Notes: generated by a model not told the origin, from the letters alone. Positions 10,283 to 23,284 are shown, counted from the first letter of the stretch. The stretch is DNA of 64,000 nucleotides from Gracilaria vermiculophylla (GCA_019155205.2 JAHNZQ020000079.1:1104376-1168375); one strand, 5' to 3'. Numbers and translations are program-made.

Positions 10283-13200
10283 TTAACCATCAAGCAGTAG
10301 CGATTTCTCGCGTTTGCAACAGTAGCGTACGCGAAAGTTGCGTGGAACAGGGCTGGGAGGCTCCATCGCATCGTGCTCGGTGCTCCATCCACACCGCCAA
10401 ATATGGTCACGCAGGCCGGTAGGACTGAGGTCGTGGCCAACGAGGGTATCGATGGGGTGGTCAGTCAGCCCTTGGAAGGGGTTGCCCCTATGGGCACCCG
10501 CGTGGGGCGGAGAGCTCCATCTCGTAGTGCCAGTTGAAACCGGAGTGGAAGGCGGCACATCGCATGCCGTCGCTGTGTCGGTGCCCGCAGGGCCGGGCGA
10601 TCGTCGTAATGGGTCTACCGGGACGCGGTCTACAGAGACAGTAGACTCCAAGCCATCGATACGCACCGTTACAGTCTGGTCGCTCGCGGCCAGGACCCGA
10701 TAGGATCCAGTGAAGCGGGGAAGGATTCTGGATTGGAGGTCGTGATCGACATCGATGTCGTCCTTTTGTTTCACCGGGGTCGGTCGACGACCACCGGGTG
10801 CTACATCGGTGAAAACGTAGTCATTCTTATTTACCCTCGTGAGCAAGTTAACCGATCGGTCATAATGGCCTTGAAACGATGTCGGGCTTTAGTCAGGTGA
10901 CGGCGGGCCTCTCAGAGGGTAGAACGCATCTTTTGGAGGATATTGCGTTTTTCCTGGGCCGGCGTGGGCGTTCTCGGCGCTCCCGTGTTGGTTAGTTCCG
11001 ATTCAAGGTCCATACCATGGTGTGTTCGGGATAAGAAGATATTGAAGGGTGTGGTCTAGGGGCAGCGGTGAACCTGTAGATTGTACGCGTACGGCAAAGG
11101 CTGCACATACTCGGCCCAACTCGTCTGGTGGTCTCCGACATAGTGCCGTAGGCGACCCATTAAGATCTTGTTAAACCGTTCCATCTGTCCATTGGTTTGG
11201 GGGTGGTAGCCTTTTGTGAAGTGGTGCTTCACACCAATGATGGTGCACACCGCTTCGAAGAACTCTGACTAGAGATTGGAACCGTTATCGGTCAAAAGGT
11301 ACATTGGGGAGCCATACGGAATACAACCAGTGGGTTACAAAAACCTCAGCAACTATCGCGGAGGTCGTGCGCTTCAATGGGATGGCCCACGTGAGTTTCG
11401 TAAACCGATCGGTGATAAACATGACGAACTGATAATCATTTGCGGTTTTCGGCAGGATGTCTAGGATGTTGATAGCGACAAATTCTAGTGGTCCCGCCGC
11501 TGAGAAGAGTTTAAGATACTTCCGGTGCTTTCGAGATCACCCCTGGCTTTGGCGCATGGGACGCACTAAGCCACTTAGAAGTAGACGTCGTGGGCCATTT
11601 GGGGCCAGTATAATGACCGTCGTAAGGTTTAGTTCATCCTCGTGGCTTCCGGGGGGCCAGCTAACCGTGGGGAGTGAGACAGATACATAACCTTGTGGCG
11701 TAGAGATGCCGGCACCACCTTCTGTAGGCAGCCATCCAAAGCAGCGTGGCGGACGATATACTCCTAGTAGTCAAAATCGAACGGCGATCCTTTCATTCTT
11801 AGTTGATCAACGAAGGTCTTGTAGCACGCATTAGTTCTCTGGGCCTGCAAGAACTCCCCACGAATGACCAACGCGTTGTTATGCTCTTCGGTAGCGTTGA
11901 CCACGGATAGTTGTCGACTTGAATCGATGGTTTCCAAGTTGTAGGTCCCTTATAGCTCCTCTATCCTACCCGGTTGTTTCTGCTGGATGGTGAAGCATGG
12001 AACATCGTCCTCAATGGGCTCGTTTTTGAGCCTCTCGGTATTCAAGCGAGACTGGGAGTCTTCGACATTGTGCTTGATGCCCAGGCGGCATTGCACCTCG
12101 TATTGAAACTCTATTACCCATAGCGGCCATCGCACTAGTCGTCCAGAGCCGTCAAAAAGTCCAATGATCCACCTCTGAGTCATGGTCCGTTCGGAGCGTG
12201 AAACATTCACCGTAAAGGTAGGGTCGCAACATGAGCATACTCCATACCACCGCTAGGCATTCCTTCTTGGTGGTTGAGTAGTTCTGCTCGCCGTTGTTGA
12301 GCGCTCGGCTCCAATAACCAATGGGTACCCTCGTTCCGTTGTCCTGCTCCTGCGTCAGGCAGCAACCAACTTGGTTATCCGATGCATCTGTGTCGAGGAT
12401 GTACTGTCTACCGCTTGTAGGTAGTGCCGGGGTTGGTGGTGCAAGGAGCGCGACCTTCAATTTCTGGAATGCTCCTAACTCTTCGGTTCCCAGGAAATCG
12501 AACCGTGACGGTTGCCCTTTCTGTAACTGGCGGTTCAAGGGGGCCGCGATGGTTGCGAATCCCTTAATGAACCTTCAATAGACGTTAAACGGACCTATAA
12601 AGGACCCAAATATCGGTTTGGGATCGTGGGAGTTTTGACTGACTCACAGCTCGGATGTTGTGAAGTGATACCTCTTGCTTTCCGGCGCTGATAGGGTGAT
12701 CAAGATACTCCATCTTTTGGTCAAAGAAGACGCATTTGCGTTCCTTCAGCATGATTCCCGCCCCCCCCGAAGGAGCTCCAATACCGTGCGGACGTGGTGA
12801 AAATGCTCCTCAACTGACGTTGAATGGATGACGATGTTATCTACGTGTACCAGCGTGGTCGTTCATTTTACATTAGACAATATGACTTCCAAGAAGCACT
12901 AAAACGTAGCTGGCGCGTTGCATAGCCCAAATGCCATTCGTAAGAAGCGGTACAGGCCAGCATGGCACGTGAATGCGGTCTTGTCCCGATCCTCCTCAGG
13001 TATGTCGATCTGCCAGTACCCGCAATTGGCATCCAGAGTGGTACATATGTTCGCCTCCTCGAGGGAATCAATGCAGTCATCCATTCTTGGTATTGTGTTC
13101 AATTCCTTTTCCGTTACGACGTTCAATCTCCTGTAGTTCACAGAGAACCACAATCGAGTTTCAGTTTTTTTCTGGGCGAGAACGATGGGGCTCGCCCATT

Positions 13201-13375
13201 CCGCTTGCGCGGGCTCAGTTACACAAGCGTGGAGCATCCACTGGACTTCCAGTTTGATGATCTCTCTGGACTTCGGCCAGGCTCGGTTTGGTTTCTTGTG
13301 GATGAGGCACGTACCGGGCACCAGGTCAATATGGTGCTGAGAGGCCTTGATCACACCGAGCTGGCCAGACTGCAA
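10283..13375 (-). pseudogene. Gypsy-1 pol: RT, RNase H, integrase, C-terminal domain
   Basis: Frames on the minus strand give the RT fingers/palm (13,375-12,899; CTTLDANCGYWQIDI, then FGLCNAPATF). The catalytic loop near 12,855 reads LVHVDNIVIHS, with VDN in place of YVDD. RNase H follows (12,538-12,152; ILDTDASDNQVG and TTKKECLAVVW). Integrase then shows a zinc-region segment near 11,740-11,700 and a core end at 11,250-11,056 (HPQTNGQMERFNK with the catalytic Glu). The last frame (10,846-10,283) has the RFTGSYRV...VSVDRV pattern of the integrase C-terminal beta-barrel. Several frameshifts and stops separate these, and the altered RT active site alone would abolish activity. Confidence 0.85.
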
Positions 13376-14193
13376 GGTTTCAAACGGTTACGGGAGACTC
13401 AAGATGCGGTTGCAAACCCGTGCATCTTCTAGTCCGATCCCGACTTCGTTTCTCCATTTGGTTACTCGGTGGGGCCCTAGTTGCGTGGGGTCTGGACATG
13501 GTATGGACTCGTCGTTCTCCAGTATCTTTTGGTGTCCATTTGCGTCGAAAACCGGTCCTCCCTTTTTGGATTACACTTCCAAGTGTGATAGATCAGGTGA
13601 TACGTGAAGATGGGCTCCGGGGGTTGGAGTGCGGTCCCGACAACAGTGTGTTCAGGCAGTTTGACTGGATGTTTTCTGAAGTTGCTGAAGCATACCTGGA
13701 ATGTTTTGTTCCGTACATTATCAACCAAACCATTCGCCATTAAGGTCAAGTGCTTGCCAGCCAGTTTGAAGTTTTTTTCCAACGTGATGAGGCCCGATCG
13801 CAGGCACGTGATTCGAACAGCCATTTGGTGCATTGCGGGTGTAGAGATCTGATGGGCCAGTCGTACCGTGGTGAAAATGATATCAATTGGTTGAATAGTT
13901 CGCGTACTTGTGGAACGCGCTATACTTTTCTAGTTATCTATGGTAGCGATCCGGGGGCCATCGTTGAACAGAACCGTTTGAGACCACCGGAGGACGGCCC
14001 GGATGTGGCGATCGATAAACAAGGTTACCAAAATACAGTCCGCGGCGTGGTTATACACGACAATAAACCGCACCCGAACCTTGAGGTCTTGAGCGATAAC
14101 CATTAAGGTGACACACCCCATGTTGGATAAAGGCTGGTTGTTTGCATCTACTAAGAATCGTTCCAAATCGCTAGACTGCAACTGGCTGAGTAA

Positions 14194-14771
14194 TCATGAC
14201 ATTATGAATTGGGCGTTAACCAGAATGTGTCCCACCCCTGTGTCCAGGACGGTGACACAAGGTACCAAAAGGTTAGAGGTACACCATAGGGTGATGTTTA
14301 ACTTGTAGTTACTCTGCTTTGAGAAGCACACGGTGGTCGGTGAGTTCAAACTGTCTTCCTGCCCGGTAGTGATAGAGTAATCATCCATACTAAAACCATT
14401 TGGTGCTGGAAGGCCTTCCGAAGAAGGACGGTTTGGGACGGCCTGTTTTCCAACCATTAAGGAGTTTCCGCCTGCGATGTGGAATCCTCACGTTGAACTT
14501 TGTCAAAGATTAGATGGACCGGCTCAGATCGAGCTTGTGGGTCAGGTGAATGGGTAGTACACATGCCCTTCGATGGCGGGCCAAAAATACCACGATCGTT
14601 CTGGGGCAGCGTCTGCAGAAGTGCCACTCGCGCCTGCGGCTCGACCTTCGGGCAGGCCGTCGCGAGATGTTCCTGTGTGAGGCAGGACCAACACAGAAGT
14701 TCCGCCGTATTGGGGTTTCTTGCCGCCATTGCTGAGGCACGTTGGTCCGCACGATCCGTTCGCAGGTGCAT
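14194..14771 (-). pseudogene. Gypsy-1: gag zinc knuckle and aspartic protease
   Basis: The minus-strand frame 14,771-14,457 contains CWSCLTQEHLATAC, a perfect CX2CX4HX4C nucleocapsid knuckle. The next frame (14,457-14,194) ends in PCVTVLDTGVGHILV, carrying the Asp-Thr-Gly triad of a retropepsin. The order gag-NC then PR matches Ty3/gypsy. The stop between the two frames breaks the polyprotein. Confidence 0.75.
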
Positions 14772-14921
14772 GAGCGCAGTGCAATACGATGACCGACCAT
14801 TTCTATCCTGGTGCAGTATCGCGAGTACTTGGGTCAGAGTAGATGAGACCCTCGCCGATGGAAAAAATACCGATGACGGAATTGAAAGTGGACACGGTGA
14901 GCCGGCAAGCGAGTACGAATG

Positions 14922-16528
14922 CTAGCATCTCGAGGCCGTCGTTGTCCACTGGGAAGGAGATAAAGACCCGGTGGTTGGCACCTCGCTAACAAAGTGGATG
15001 ACGGTAGCGCACAGTGAGATCCCAGCGGGTCCAGGATCCGTTTCAGACAATTCTTCGACGTCGAGAACAGACCGTTTCTGTTTATCTTCCATGGGTTTTG
15101 GAAACGGGGGCTTCGTGCTTTGTTTTCCGAGAAGGAACGTGTCACCAAGACCCTGCACGAACCGGGCCAAACCATTGTACTTCACCTTACGGGTTTTTGC
15201 CAAGTGGTTTCTAACCTGCGACCGGATTGATCTATCAACGTTCATGGAGAACATGGATTTTAACCTACTGGTAGTAAACACGCTCCCGCATCGTGACACC
15301 GTTGCTTATAGCGATCGGGCATTTTACAATTCGGTTTGCCCTGGCGGCAAGCGATGGTTGAGAACCTCCGAGTAAGTCTCCTGAATAATCTCATCGGTTG
15401 CGTAGTTTTCGAGTAGGAAGTTGATCACCTGTGGGTACGAGCGCAAGAGCTCGGTATGTTCCTAATCTACCGCCATGGCGTTCCCGAGCAGGCGGCCGTG
15501 TACTAGGTCGCCCACCTGACCCCTGAGGTGGAATTGGAGCAGCCTTATGGCCGCCCATTCCGAAAAACCATTTTGGTCACATGCTATCTTGAACCTCTGA
15601 AGGAAGTCAATGATAGCGATTGGGTAATCACCCGAAAAGCAAGCGCCACCCATTTGAAAACTAAGCCGCTTGTAGTGCCCAACTATGTTCCGAACGACCG
15701 TGTTGGAATACTCAGCATCAAGGATAGCCAACCGGTGGGTGCGGTAGTTAACTGCTTTAACGAATAAATCGTTAATCGATTTGATCACCTCTGCGTCGGC
15801 ATCAATGTGGGAATCATACTCCGATGAATCGTACCGCTTGGTCTTACCCGTCCGGTCTTCTTTTCCATTTTACGGCGGGGTTTTTTCGACATTTCCGCGA
15901 ATATTTCCGGTCATCCTCACTGGGGTCCGAATCGGTGTCTGAGCCTGAAGAGTCGGGGTCGGACCGACGACCTTTTTTTCTTTGCCCGTGTTGCTCTCTT
16001 CTTCTTCTTACCTTCAGGTTTTCGTCTTCGCTCGATCTCCTAGCTCGAAGAACCACCATCGCAACCAGGTTCTCCAGCGTTGGCACCCCATGCCGCGCTA
16101 CCAATAGGTTTAGGGAGGTAGATAATCCTTGAACTCTTCTCATCCCGAGGGGCCACCCCATTCTGAAATCCTTCATCGTGCTTCTCACCAATTGGTTCAT
16201 GGAGAAGTTTGTATTGGACTGTCTGTACCGGGAAGACGACCTTCTGGTTACCATCTATGGTTAGCAGAACGACCGCTCCGGATTCAGGGTCTTGTAGAGC
16301 CATGACTGGGTGCTCCCGCAAGGATTTCTGTACCATGTGATCCACATATTCCTGATCGTCCTGCTCGAGGAACTGGAAAACCATCGCTGGTGGCTGGTCG
16401 GCCAGCGCTTTCGCGGCTCGATCCACAAAATCTTGGTGATAGATTCCAAATCCAACAGTGGTACAACCATCTGTTTTTCTTCCAGAAGCGCGTGAGGCAC
16501 CATCGGGTCTGACGGGGCCCCCTTCCAT
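14922..16528 (-). pseudogene. Gypsy-1 gag, fragmented
   Basis: The minus-strand frames 16,528-16,040, 15,788-15,462 and 15,299-14,922 together give a gag-like protein. It has an acidic N-terminal part, a basic/Ser-Asp-rich linker, then the capsid-like core CFSGDYPIAIIDFLQRFK followed by LLQFHLRG. The same core pattern occurs in gypsy-2 gag (FSGEDPISVLNFLTRF), which shows that the two elements are related. Frame changes occur at about 16,040, 15,850 and 15,460. Confidence 0.7.
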
Positions 16529-16856
16529 GGTTTAAGAACCACGGTATCCACCGAATCGGTAGCTGGGGGAACGGCGCTCCGGGCGGCCTGTTCTCCAGTG
16601 TCGGCGTGCATCGAAGAGGTTTTCCCAACGATAAATTCTTCTCGGGTATCCGTTATTCGTTGTATAGACTATGTGGACGGGTTGGACCCCGATCCTCGAC
16701 TCATCGTAGCTTTCGGTATTCTGTGCAGGTTAGACATAGCTGTGTAGGTAAACTGATGATAGGTTGCATCACGTCGTGGTGATCCTCGCAAAACAAACAA
16801 TATCCAGATCCATTTCCTTCCTTTCTTCTTCTGCAAACCAATAGGGGGGTCTACAG

Positions 16857-16874
16857 TTCTAAGTCGGGAGACCA
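16857..16874 (-). other. Gypsy-1 primer-binding site
   Basis: Read on the minus strand, TGGTCTCCCGACTTAGAA starts 3 nt from the 5' LTR and begins TGG, the complement of a tRNA CCA end. Seventeen of the 18 bases recur next to the gypsy-2 LTR (33,693-33,709), supporting function. I cannot name the tRNA from sequence alone. Confidence 0.65.
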
Positions 16875-16877
16875 AAA

Positions 16878-17410
16878 TGTGGTTAAACCAGAGCGGCTAC
16901 AAACCAAAAGGTGTTCGTGTGGACGCATGGCTAGGGAGCTCGAGGTGAGCTCAACCTGTAAGGTGGGAAAAGGAAACCTGAGAGTTACGCGGTAGCACAA
17001 CCACTGGCTGTGCGCGATAGCGGGCGCGCAGAATGCACCTATATCGGCAGTGGGAGAATACAGCGCTCGGGTGCTAATAGAACCGTAGGGTTGTGAACGA
17101 GCCGTAATGGTCGACTATACAAACCAGAATGGAGGTAGAGTTCTCCGAGAGGTGCTTGCCTTTACATCATGTGACGGGGGGTGGCTCGCACGGTGATTAA
17201 ACTCACCGTGCGAGGCTTCCGGGCCGCTGCGGCCGGCAAAGCCACATGGCCACCATGACGTGCACTCGAAATGCACCTCCAGTACCATACTGTAAAACCA
17301 AAAATCCACCTGGCCACTAACAATACCTCTAGAGAGACCAAAAGGCGATGCGCCGTGCGTCCCGAGCACACCACCCTTTGTACATAGTCACGGTAACACT
17401 ACCACACTCA
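16878..17410 (-). repeat. Gypsy-1 5' LTR
   Basis: The 533-bp repeat pairs with 6,800-7,331. It should contain the element's promoter and poly(A) signals, but I see no unmistakable TATA box. Confidence 0.9.
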
Positions 17411-17429
17411 CTATACCACATCTACCATT

Positions 17430-19870
17430 TTGCTCATGCATATAATATGCATCCACTACTCTATCTCTCAGCACTATCCAATTATATTACTCCTGTGATT
17501 GGAGAATTCACAGTTAAGGGCCTAGGTACGGGTTCTATTTCGGGCCATACTAGGAGTCAGGATATCCCTTCTCTCTCACAGCTAACAGCTGAGACAGATA
17601 TGTTCAAGTGTACGAAACAAGTCGCACTATGCACGACTACTGTCAAAATGTACGCCAAACCCGGCAACAAGCGAGCTAAAGGACTACTAAGAGCTCTAGG
17701 GACTACCCTCTTCAATATCTTTATGACATTTACATATCCCAGATTGAGCAAGCGATAGCCGCTTGTACTATCAACCTAAAAGCCTCTGACGAAGATCTGG
17801 GGAACCCAGTTACACATCTCAAAACAGTAGGCAAAATCATCGAGCTCGGAGATCAAGACTCACCTATCGATTGCATTCGGCATCTTCTCAAGATGTCATG
17901 TGAAGTTTTTGCCTTTATTCGCAAAGAAGTCTAAACACCCTGGCATTTCGCTCGCTGATTCATATCAATTACACTGACCTATCTCAGTGAGTGCACTTCT
18001 GGTAACTCGCAACAAGATACTCAAAACTTCGCCATGCTACTCCTGGAAGTCTCCAACATACTTCCCGATGTGTATACTTCAGTGATTACGAAATTCGTCG
18101 TTTTTGTCACCCAACGAGAGAGCACACCAGCAAACAAAATTTACGGTATTTGCAAGGAACCCCTCGACAAGAATCACAGCAAAGCAGAGAAGATAAAGAT
18201 GCAACAATAGCGAACTTCCGTAGAAGAACACTGAAACGCCGCGTAGTCAATTATGTGCATCATGAAAAACACCCTTAAAACCAACGAGCCGCACGAGGTG
18301 CAAGTAAAAAGCGTCTTCCAGATTTGTCTTGCTGATGCGTTCTTTGTTATGTCTGACATTAAAGTACCTTCCCTTCTAAAAATTAAAAGACAGCAATACA
18401 CGTCCAAAGACATCAAGAAATCTAGTACGATGCTTTGAAAGAGAGAATACCACGAGAATGAAAAAAACCCAAACCCGAAATGACACAAGAACACATTGAT
18501 TCCGTCCGGGCAAAGGCCCCAAAGCAACCACTAGGTGCCACAACTGCAAACAATCAAACCATTCGAACAAGTATCCCGAGTGCATCTACAACAGCATGAA
18601 GCAGCTTATGCAATGCAAAGAGATCGAGATGGATGTAAGCAAAAAAACTCTCCAGAAATAAGAAACGCGTTCAAGTATAAAGCAAACAACATCACGACGA
18701 TGGCTTATGTGAGCAAAAGAGTAGGAGCGATTGGAAACAAAAACTACAAGACAGAAAATAGTATAATCCAGACAGATAACAGAATCTCGGATTTTCGGTA
18801 AAGGGGTTGACCACGCTCCCACCTGATCCCAATCCGATTTTCAGTGAAGGAGCGCAAAACCCGACAGGAGATATCGAGAATGCCGTCATATTTTGTGACG
18901 TAGTAAACATCCCCCTCAGTTTAGACCCACCGCGAGACGAATACTTACACGGCTAAGGCGATACGTTCCAAGAAACTGGAGCTCGACAGATCGTACGCTC
19001 ATGAACACTAACTGTCTACGATACTCAGAGGAAGCCTACGTCGTTGAATTTCGATCTTGTACTGGGATCATCTCTCTTTACTGTTTGAAGTGATGTGCGT
19101 CAGTACTACAATACGTAACATCTTGAAGGAAAACCATAACTTCTCATCCGATGTCCAATCGATAGTGCTGATCGATACCTGTTTACGTACCTCGTATCGG
19201 AAGACAACCGTCTCAGACTTAACATTGCACTACATCTCTTCTCAGTCAAGAGCATCTTGTTTGGTAGCATACACACCACGGCAGCACGTATCCCTTTTTC
19301 ATTTTGCAAACGCGTACATCGATACACACACAAAACCGCCGAGGAGATGGAAATGGTGTGCACAGACGCAGACATGCTCGACCCTAAATTCGAAGAGACG
19401 ATTGCGAGGGTGTACGCCGCATGTGACGTCTGCATAAAAAATGGCCTTCCAATTCCAACACGATATGTCTCTCTTACGCATGTCAACCAAGATTTCATTT
19501 CCAAAATTCAAATCGTTTTTTTCTTCCAGACCAGTCATGGGAAAAACCATACAGTCATGAACTTTACAGACACTAGCACATACTACAGCGTGTTATGTTT
19601 TTCCGACAACCGCAATGCTGACACCATGATCAGGTCCTCAAAAGTATGCTGGATATGTCAACATGGCGCACCAGAAGCAATTTTAAAAGAGGAAAAATAC
19701 AACTGCACTGAAATCCGAAAGGTTTTTGCAGCTCACAGTATTCAATTCAAACCGAAACCTAGCCGCGCTCACAACAAAACTGGTATTATTAAACGCAAAA
19801 ATGGAACTGTTAAACACATCTTTTCGAAGCTTGACGATGAACAAAGTACTACCGACACCGATATCCTCAG
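17430..19870 (+). mobile_element. Copia-B: gag to integrase remnant of the copia-A family
   Basis: Plus-strand fragments run in copia order. A gag-like stretch covers about 17,560-17,930. A CHNCKQSNH...C zinc-knuckle-like motif lies near 18,537-18,590 (spacing CX2CX4HX6C). A degenerate protease-like QETGARQIV lies near 18,970. The pre-integrase/integrase frame (19,257-19,901) has RYTHKTAEEM, AACDVCIKNG and HGAPEAILKE. The pre-integrase pattern matches copia-A closely (H-x3-H, then ACD-I/V-C). Numerous stops mark it as dead. The frame is cut at 19,871, where a gypsy-2 family LTR begins, so that LTR is younger. RT and RNase H are missing. Confidence 0.65.
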
Positions 19871-20413
19871 TGTGGTACCGTCAGTTCTTCTTTCCAGGTA
19901 GTAGCGCACGACGTCCGTTAGATGTTTTTGTTGACTGCAAAGGCGGGAGTTCCTAAAGATGGTCTCCGGTACTCGGTGTCACAAGCCGGGGGATTTCTGA
20001 AAGAGGATCCGCAAACACCAAGCAGAGAGGGAGGACCACTAGTCGGACAATGCTCCTACAGGCGCTGTTTCGAAGCGATCTGGGGATCGGTGGCTTAGAA
20101 ACCTAAGGAGGTTCGACGAGAGTCTCCAGCCAAAAAAATAGACGTAGAACCAAGAGGGCTTGGTTTACTTCCGCAAATGTGGAGCTCAACCGGCAGATTA
20201 AGTATCAAGCCGGAAGCCCGTGTCGGCAGAATTCATTACTGTAGTAATTACCTGCCGAAAGTAACTAAATTAAATCTAAATTCTACCGTTTTTCGGGGGT
20301 GTTGTAGCGCAAGTAGCCGAAATTATGCACCACGTGGCTCAGATTATAAACTACGACCCCTCCTTAGGATTATCCCGTCGCAATGCCACACCCCCATATC
20401 ACCTTAGGATCCA
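19871..20413 (-). repeat. Solo or truncated LTR of the gypsy-2 family
   Basis: The 543 bp align along their length with 33,713-34,346, the LTR attached to gypsy-2. Shared landmarks include TGTGGTAC at the start, GTGGAGCTCAACCGGCAGAT, ATTATGCACCACGTGGCTCA and a CCTTAGGA...CCA end. No gypsy internal sequence flanks it, so it is a solo LTR or a stray end. It interrupts the copia-B integrase. The flanks ctcag and ctata do not form a target duplication. Confidence 0.8.
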
Positions 20414-21680
20414 CTATACCTCTTACCGCCTTTCCTGAATTCCCCCATGTCCTCGAGGTGCATCTTTCAATAGCTCAGTTTGTAAGCGGCTTCTATCGAT
20501 GCTGACGTTAGAGCGGACTTTCGCGATGTGACAAAATCCTCTCCTTCAGGCGTTCCTCTGTACATCTCTATTCCCGCGCGGCGTGCCAACTGCGGTTTCG
20601 TGCATCACCGTTGAGGCGGTTCCGGACCCCTAGCTTTTCTAGACTTATCCTTATCATTCGTTTTTGGCGCAAGTTGCTGGTGTTCGAGCACCCGGCTTCA
20701 AAATTCCCTTGAGTACCTCTTTTTGGAAACGCCCGCGCTGTTGCGTCCGCTCGTCCATCTTCAGTAGAGACAAAACTCTCATATTTTCCAATTCTACCCT
20801 GATGTCGTCCGCCATCTGCTATGAACTCGCTACTTGCCATGGTGCTCCATACCTCGCCTGCATCCCGCCGTCCGCCCTCTCCGGGCATTCCATGATGGCA
20901 TAATGACGCGGCTCCATTTTCGGTCGGGCGTATAGCCGTTGGCCGTTCCTCAAGTGGCGTCAGGTCATTCTTCTCAAGTGCTACGAGACTTTCGTTTGCA
21001 ATCATTCCAGCTAGGTACACCTTCGGAATGACTTCTCTATTCCAGGTGCCTACGTCTCCGTCCGATCCTAAGGTGTATCACACCTGAACCGGGGCGCCAT
21101 TCCGCCCAGGGAAACACTTCAACCATCGTGCCACGCGGAGTGTTGTGCCTTTTCAACATAGGTGCATCAGTCTCCCGGTTCCCATGGAGGACTATATCCA
21201 CCACTTTGGACCATACCTCTACGAGATGAGAATCCGCGCCGTACCGGAGGTTTACGAAGCTCCAATTCTTCACTAATTCTCGTGGTTTTATGTGAACTAG
21301 GCATAAGTATATCCCGGTATTGATATTTGGTCTGCGTTACGATCAAAAACGTCACGGAGACGAGTGAGCTGACGAAAATAAAAAAATACAACCAGGAAAC
21401 CCCAAAGAACAACTTCTGTACGGGCTATGGCTTTGGCTCTTAATCAAAAAAAGCTCATTTTTCTGGCGAGCACTATTTCTTCATGCTTATTCCCGTAGAC
21501 CATTTGTCATCCATCTCAATCATCTCCCTGCAGCAACAATTCGAGATAACATTGTGCCTTCTTCAACCTGATCCTTTCACCTGCACGCCAAATTTGCTTC
21601 TAAAGGGGGCTCTCTGACTCATCTCACAGAGAACGCTAACAAAAGTATTTCAATTTCTCTTCCGCTCACGATTGTCGCAA
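20414..21680. other. Unassigned 1.3-kb segment
   Basis: Minus-strand frames (21,273-21,037 and 21,020-20,568) and an overlapping alternative frame containing MADDIRVELENM look protein-like but match no family I know. They may be the 5' part of a decayed retroelement. No terminal repeats are seen. Confidence 0.2.
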
Positions 21681-21682
21681 AC

Positions 21683-22735
21683 ATGAATAAATCTACTTCC
21701 GTCCCCGACGAAGTGCCAGAGCAGCGCCGCAGCATCACGTCTGTGCGCGCAAAGCGATTTAGACTCAGCGGCGCAGCTGATATTATTCTTCTAAAAACGT
21801 TTGCCTTTGCTAATGTATAGTTTGCTCCATGGGGTTGCGCACAGGTTCTATTTGGAGAAGCATACGAACATTTTATTCAAACAGCCTGTTGTTCTCTTCT
21901 ATACAAAAAATAAATCCTCTCACAAGAGAGCATCAAAGACATATTTAAGATGATAATTTCGTGATGTCGCGTTGGTGTAAAGCAAAATGAAGCGATCACT
22001 GGTATCATGAAGGTATATGCAGAGCATGTGCAGCTTCTAAATGGTTTGATTCTGGGAATGGACGAGCATGCTGATAGAGAAATAGCGGAAAAGAACGGCC
22101 CTCTAAATAGAGAGAAGAGGCTTGTGAGAGCAAGAGAAGAACTTCGGAACATAGATTTGAATAGGAAAGACCGATAAACTGACAAAAAAACCAATGGTGG
22201 TTAACCGCTGTGTGCTCCAAGGGCGTCAACGACAAGGAGAAGGATTGTCTACAAGTCACATGATGAAACTATTAGAACGCTTCTGAAAGATACAGAGATA
22301 TGTCGCAGGCAAGAAAATAAGAGCTTTATGTTAGAGGCTGAGAGATATGCACTTGACAACAATCGTACTATAGAAGACGGGAAGCTTTTCCTTGCTGGAC
22401 AGGAGGTGAAGAAGAGAAGCTTGGAGCTGGAGAGAAAGAAGGCGTATGTTGATACGGAAGAGCGTAAGATAGCTCTAATGCAGCGCGGCAAGATGCATGA
22501 AGAACTATCTGCCTTGACAACGAGGCTGAAGTACGTCGCCTTGCTTTCGGGTGCAACGGTATACCTGGAGCTCGCAAGCTCGCTCCGCAGCGCTCTCGGG
22601 CACTTCAAACTTGTGCCTTGCGTTACAGCCTCGGATGTTTATTTTGCATATACATATTCCGAAAACGTAGGCGTCGGGCAGAGGAAGTATACGTTCACAT
22701 GTCTCTATCTCATTATACAAATTTTGATGTTTTGA
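21683..22735 (+). pseudogene. PIF/Harbinger pair 3: accessory Myb-like/coiled-coil protein
   Basis: Starting at ATG 21,683, the frame gives a basic segment and a trihelix/Myb-like DNA-binding pattern: RFRLSGAADIILLKTF, then SQESIKDIF. A long charged coiled coil follows, with one piece at 22,328-22,735 (KKRSLELERKKAYVDTEERK). PIF/Harbinger transposons encode such a protein besides the transposase and need both for movement. At least three in-frame stops and a shift make this a pseudogene. It converges on the minus-strand transposase remnant at 22,770-23,284, the usual two-gene layout. Confidence 0.55.
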
Positions 22736-22769
22736 AGCAATGCTGTTCATTTGTATATTAAAGCAATGG

Positions 22770-23284
22770 GTGCCTAGTGCACCTTAAAAGCGCGAAGAAA
22801 GTCATCATACGATCAAGGTTGTTTGAACTTTTTGTAGCTCCACTGCACCGTGACACGAATGGCATTCATGAGAATGTTATAGATATCTTGCGCATCAACT
22901 GGAGCACAATTGTCAAATGCAACTTGGATCTATAGACTGAGCATACAAGCTGGATCACCAAAATTACAGAACTGTATTCCATTGATATGAAAACATCTCG
23001 ATAGGCTTTTTCCAAGACTGCTAACGCTTCGCAGAGTAAGATATTGCCCTCGACCAACCTCCATCCCATACACATCAAACATGTGGCCTTGCGATGTGGT
23101 AATTTGCTGATAGGTCAAGCAGTGGTACCGCTTGTGTACCGACTAACAGCTTTTTTGGATGCTTCCATGTCCAATTGCTCGACACCTTTTTATCTTTGTG
23201 CAATCAATGAATCCGACACAGCAAGCCAGCATAGCACGGGCATTCTTGAGTATATAAGCATAAAGTTCCGCTTTTGAAACCAAG
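22770..23284 (-). pseudogene. PIF/Harbinger pair 3: transposase C-terminal half
   Basis: The minus-strand reading shows, in order: CVGFIDCTKIK (first catalytic Asp), HCLTYQQITTSQGHMFDVYG and GMEVGR, QFCNFGDPACML (second Asp), and IYNILMNAIRVTVQWSYKKF. In the last segment the third catalytic position is Gln instead of Glu. This is the DDE_Tnp_4 pattern of PIF/Harbinger. There is a stop near 23,140 and a frame change near 22,930. The N-terminus is lost where the copia-C LTR starts at about 23,285, so copia-C inserted into this transposon. Confidence 0.7.

Larger units (their letters stand above)
6800..17410 (-). mobile_element. Gypsy-1: full-length Ty3/gypsy LTR retrotransposon, inactive
   Basis: Long terminal repeats lie at 6,800-7,331 (3' LTR) and 16,878-17,410 (5' LTR). 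On the minus strand each starts TGAGTGTG and ends ACCACA. Inside the 5' LTR, 16,857-16,874 is a primer-binding site. Reading leftwards come gag, a CCHC zinc knuckle, protease, reverse transcriptase, RNase H, integrase and an integrase C-terminal domain, which is Ty3/gypsy order. About 3 kb between pol and the 3' LTR holds extra sequence with coding character on the opposite strand. Flanks CTCTAC and CTATAC may be an eroded target duplication. Frequent stops, frameshifts and LTR divergence show an old, dead copy. Confidence 0.9.
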
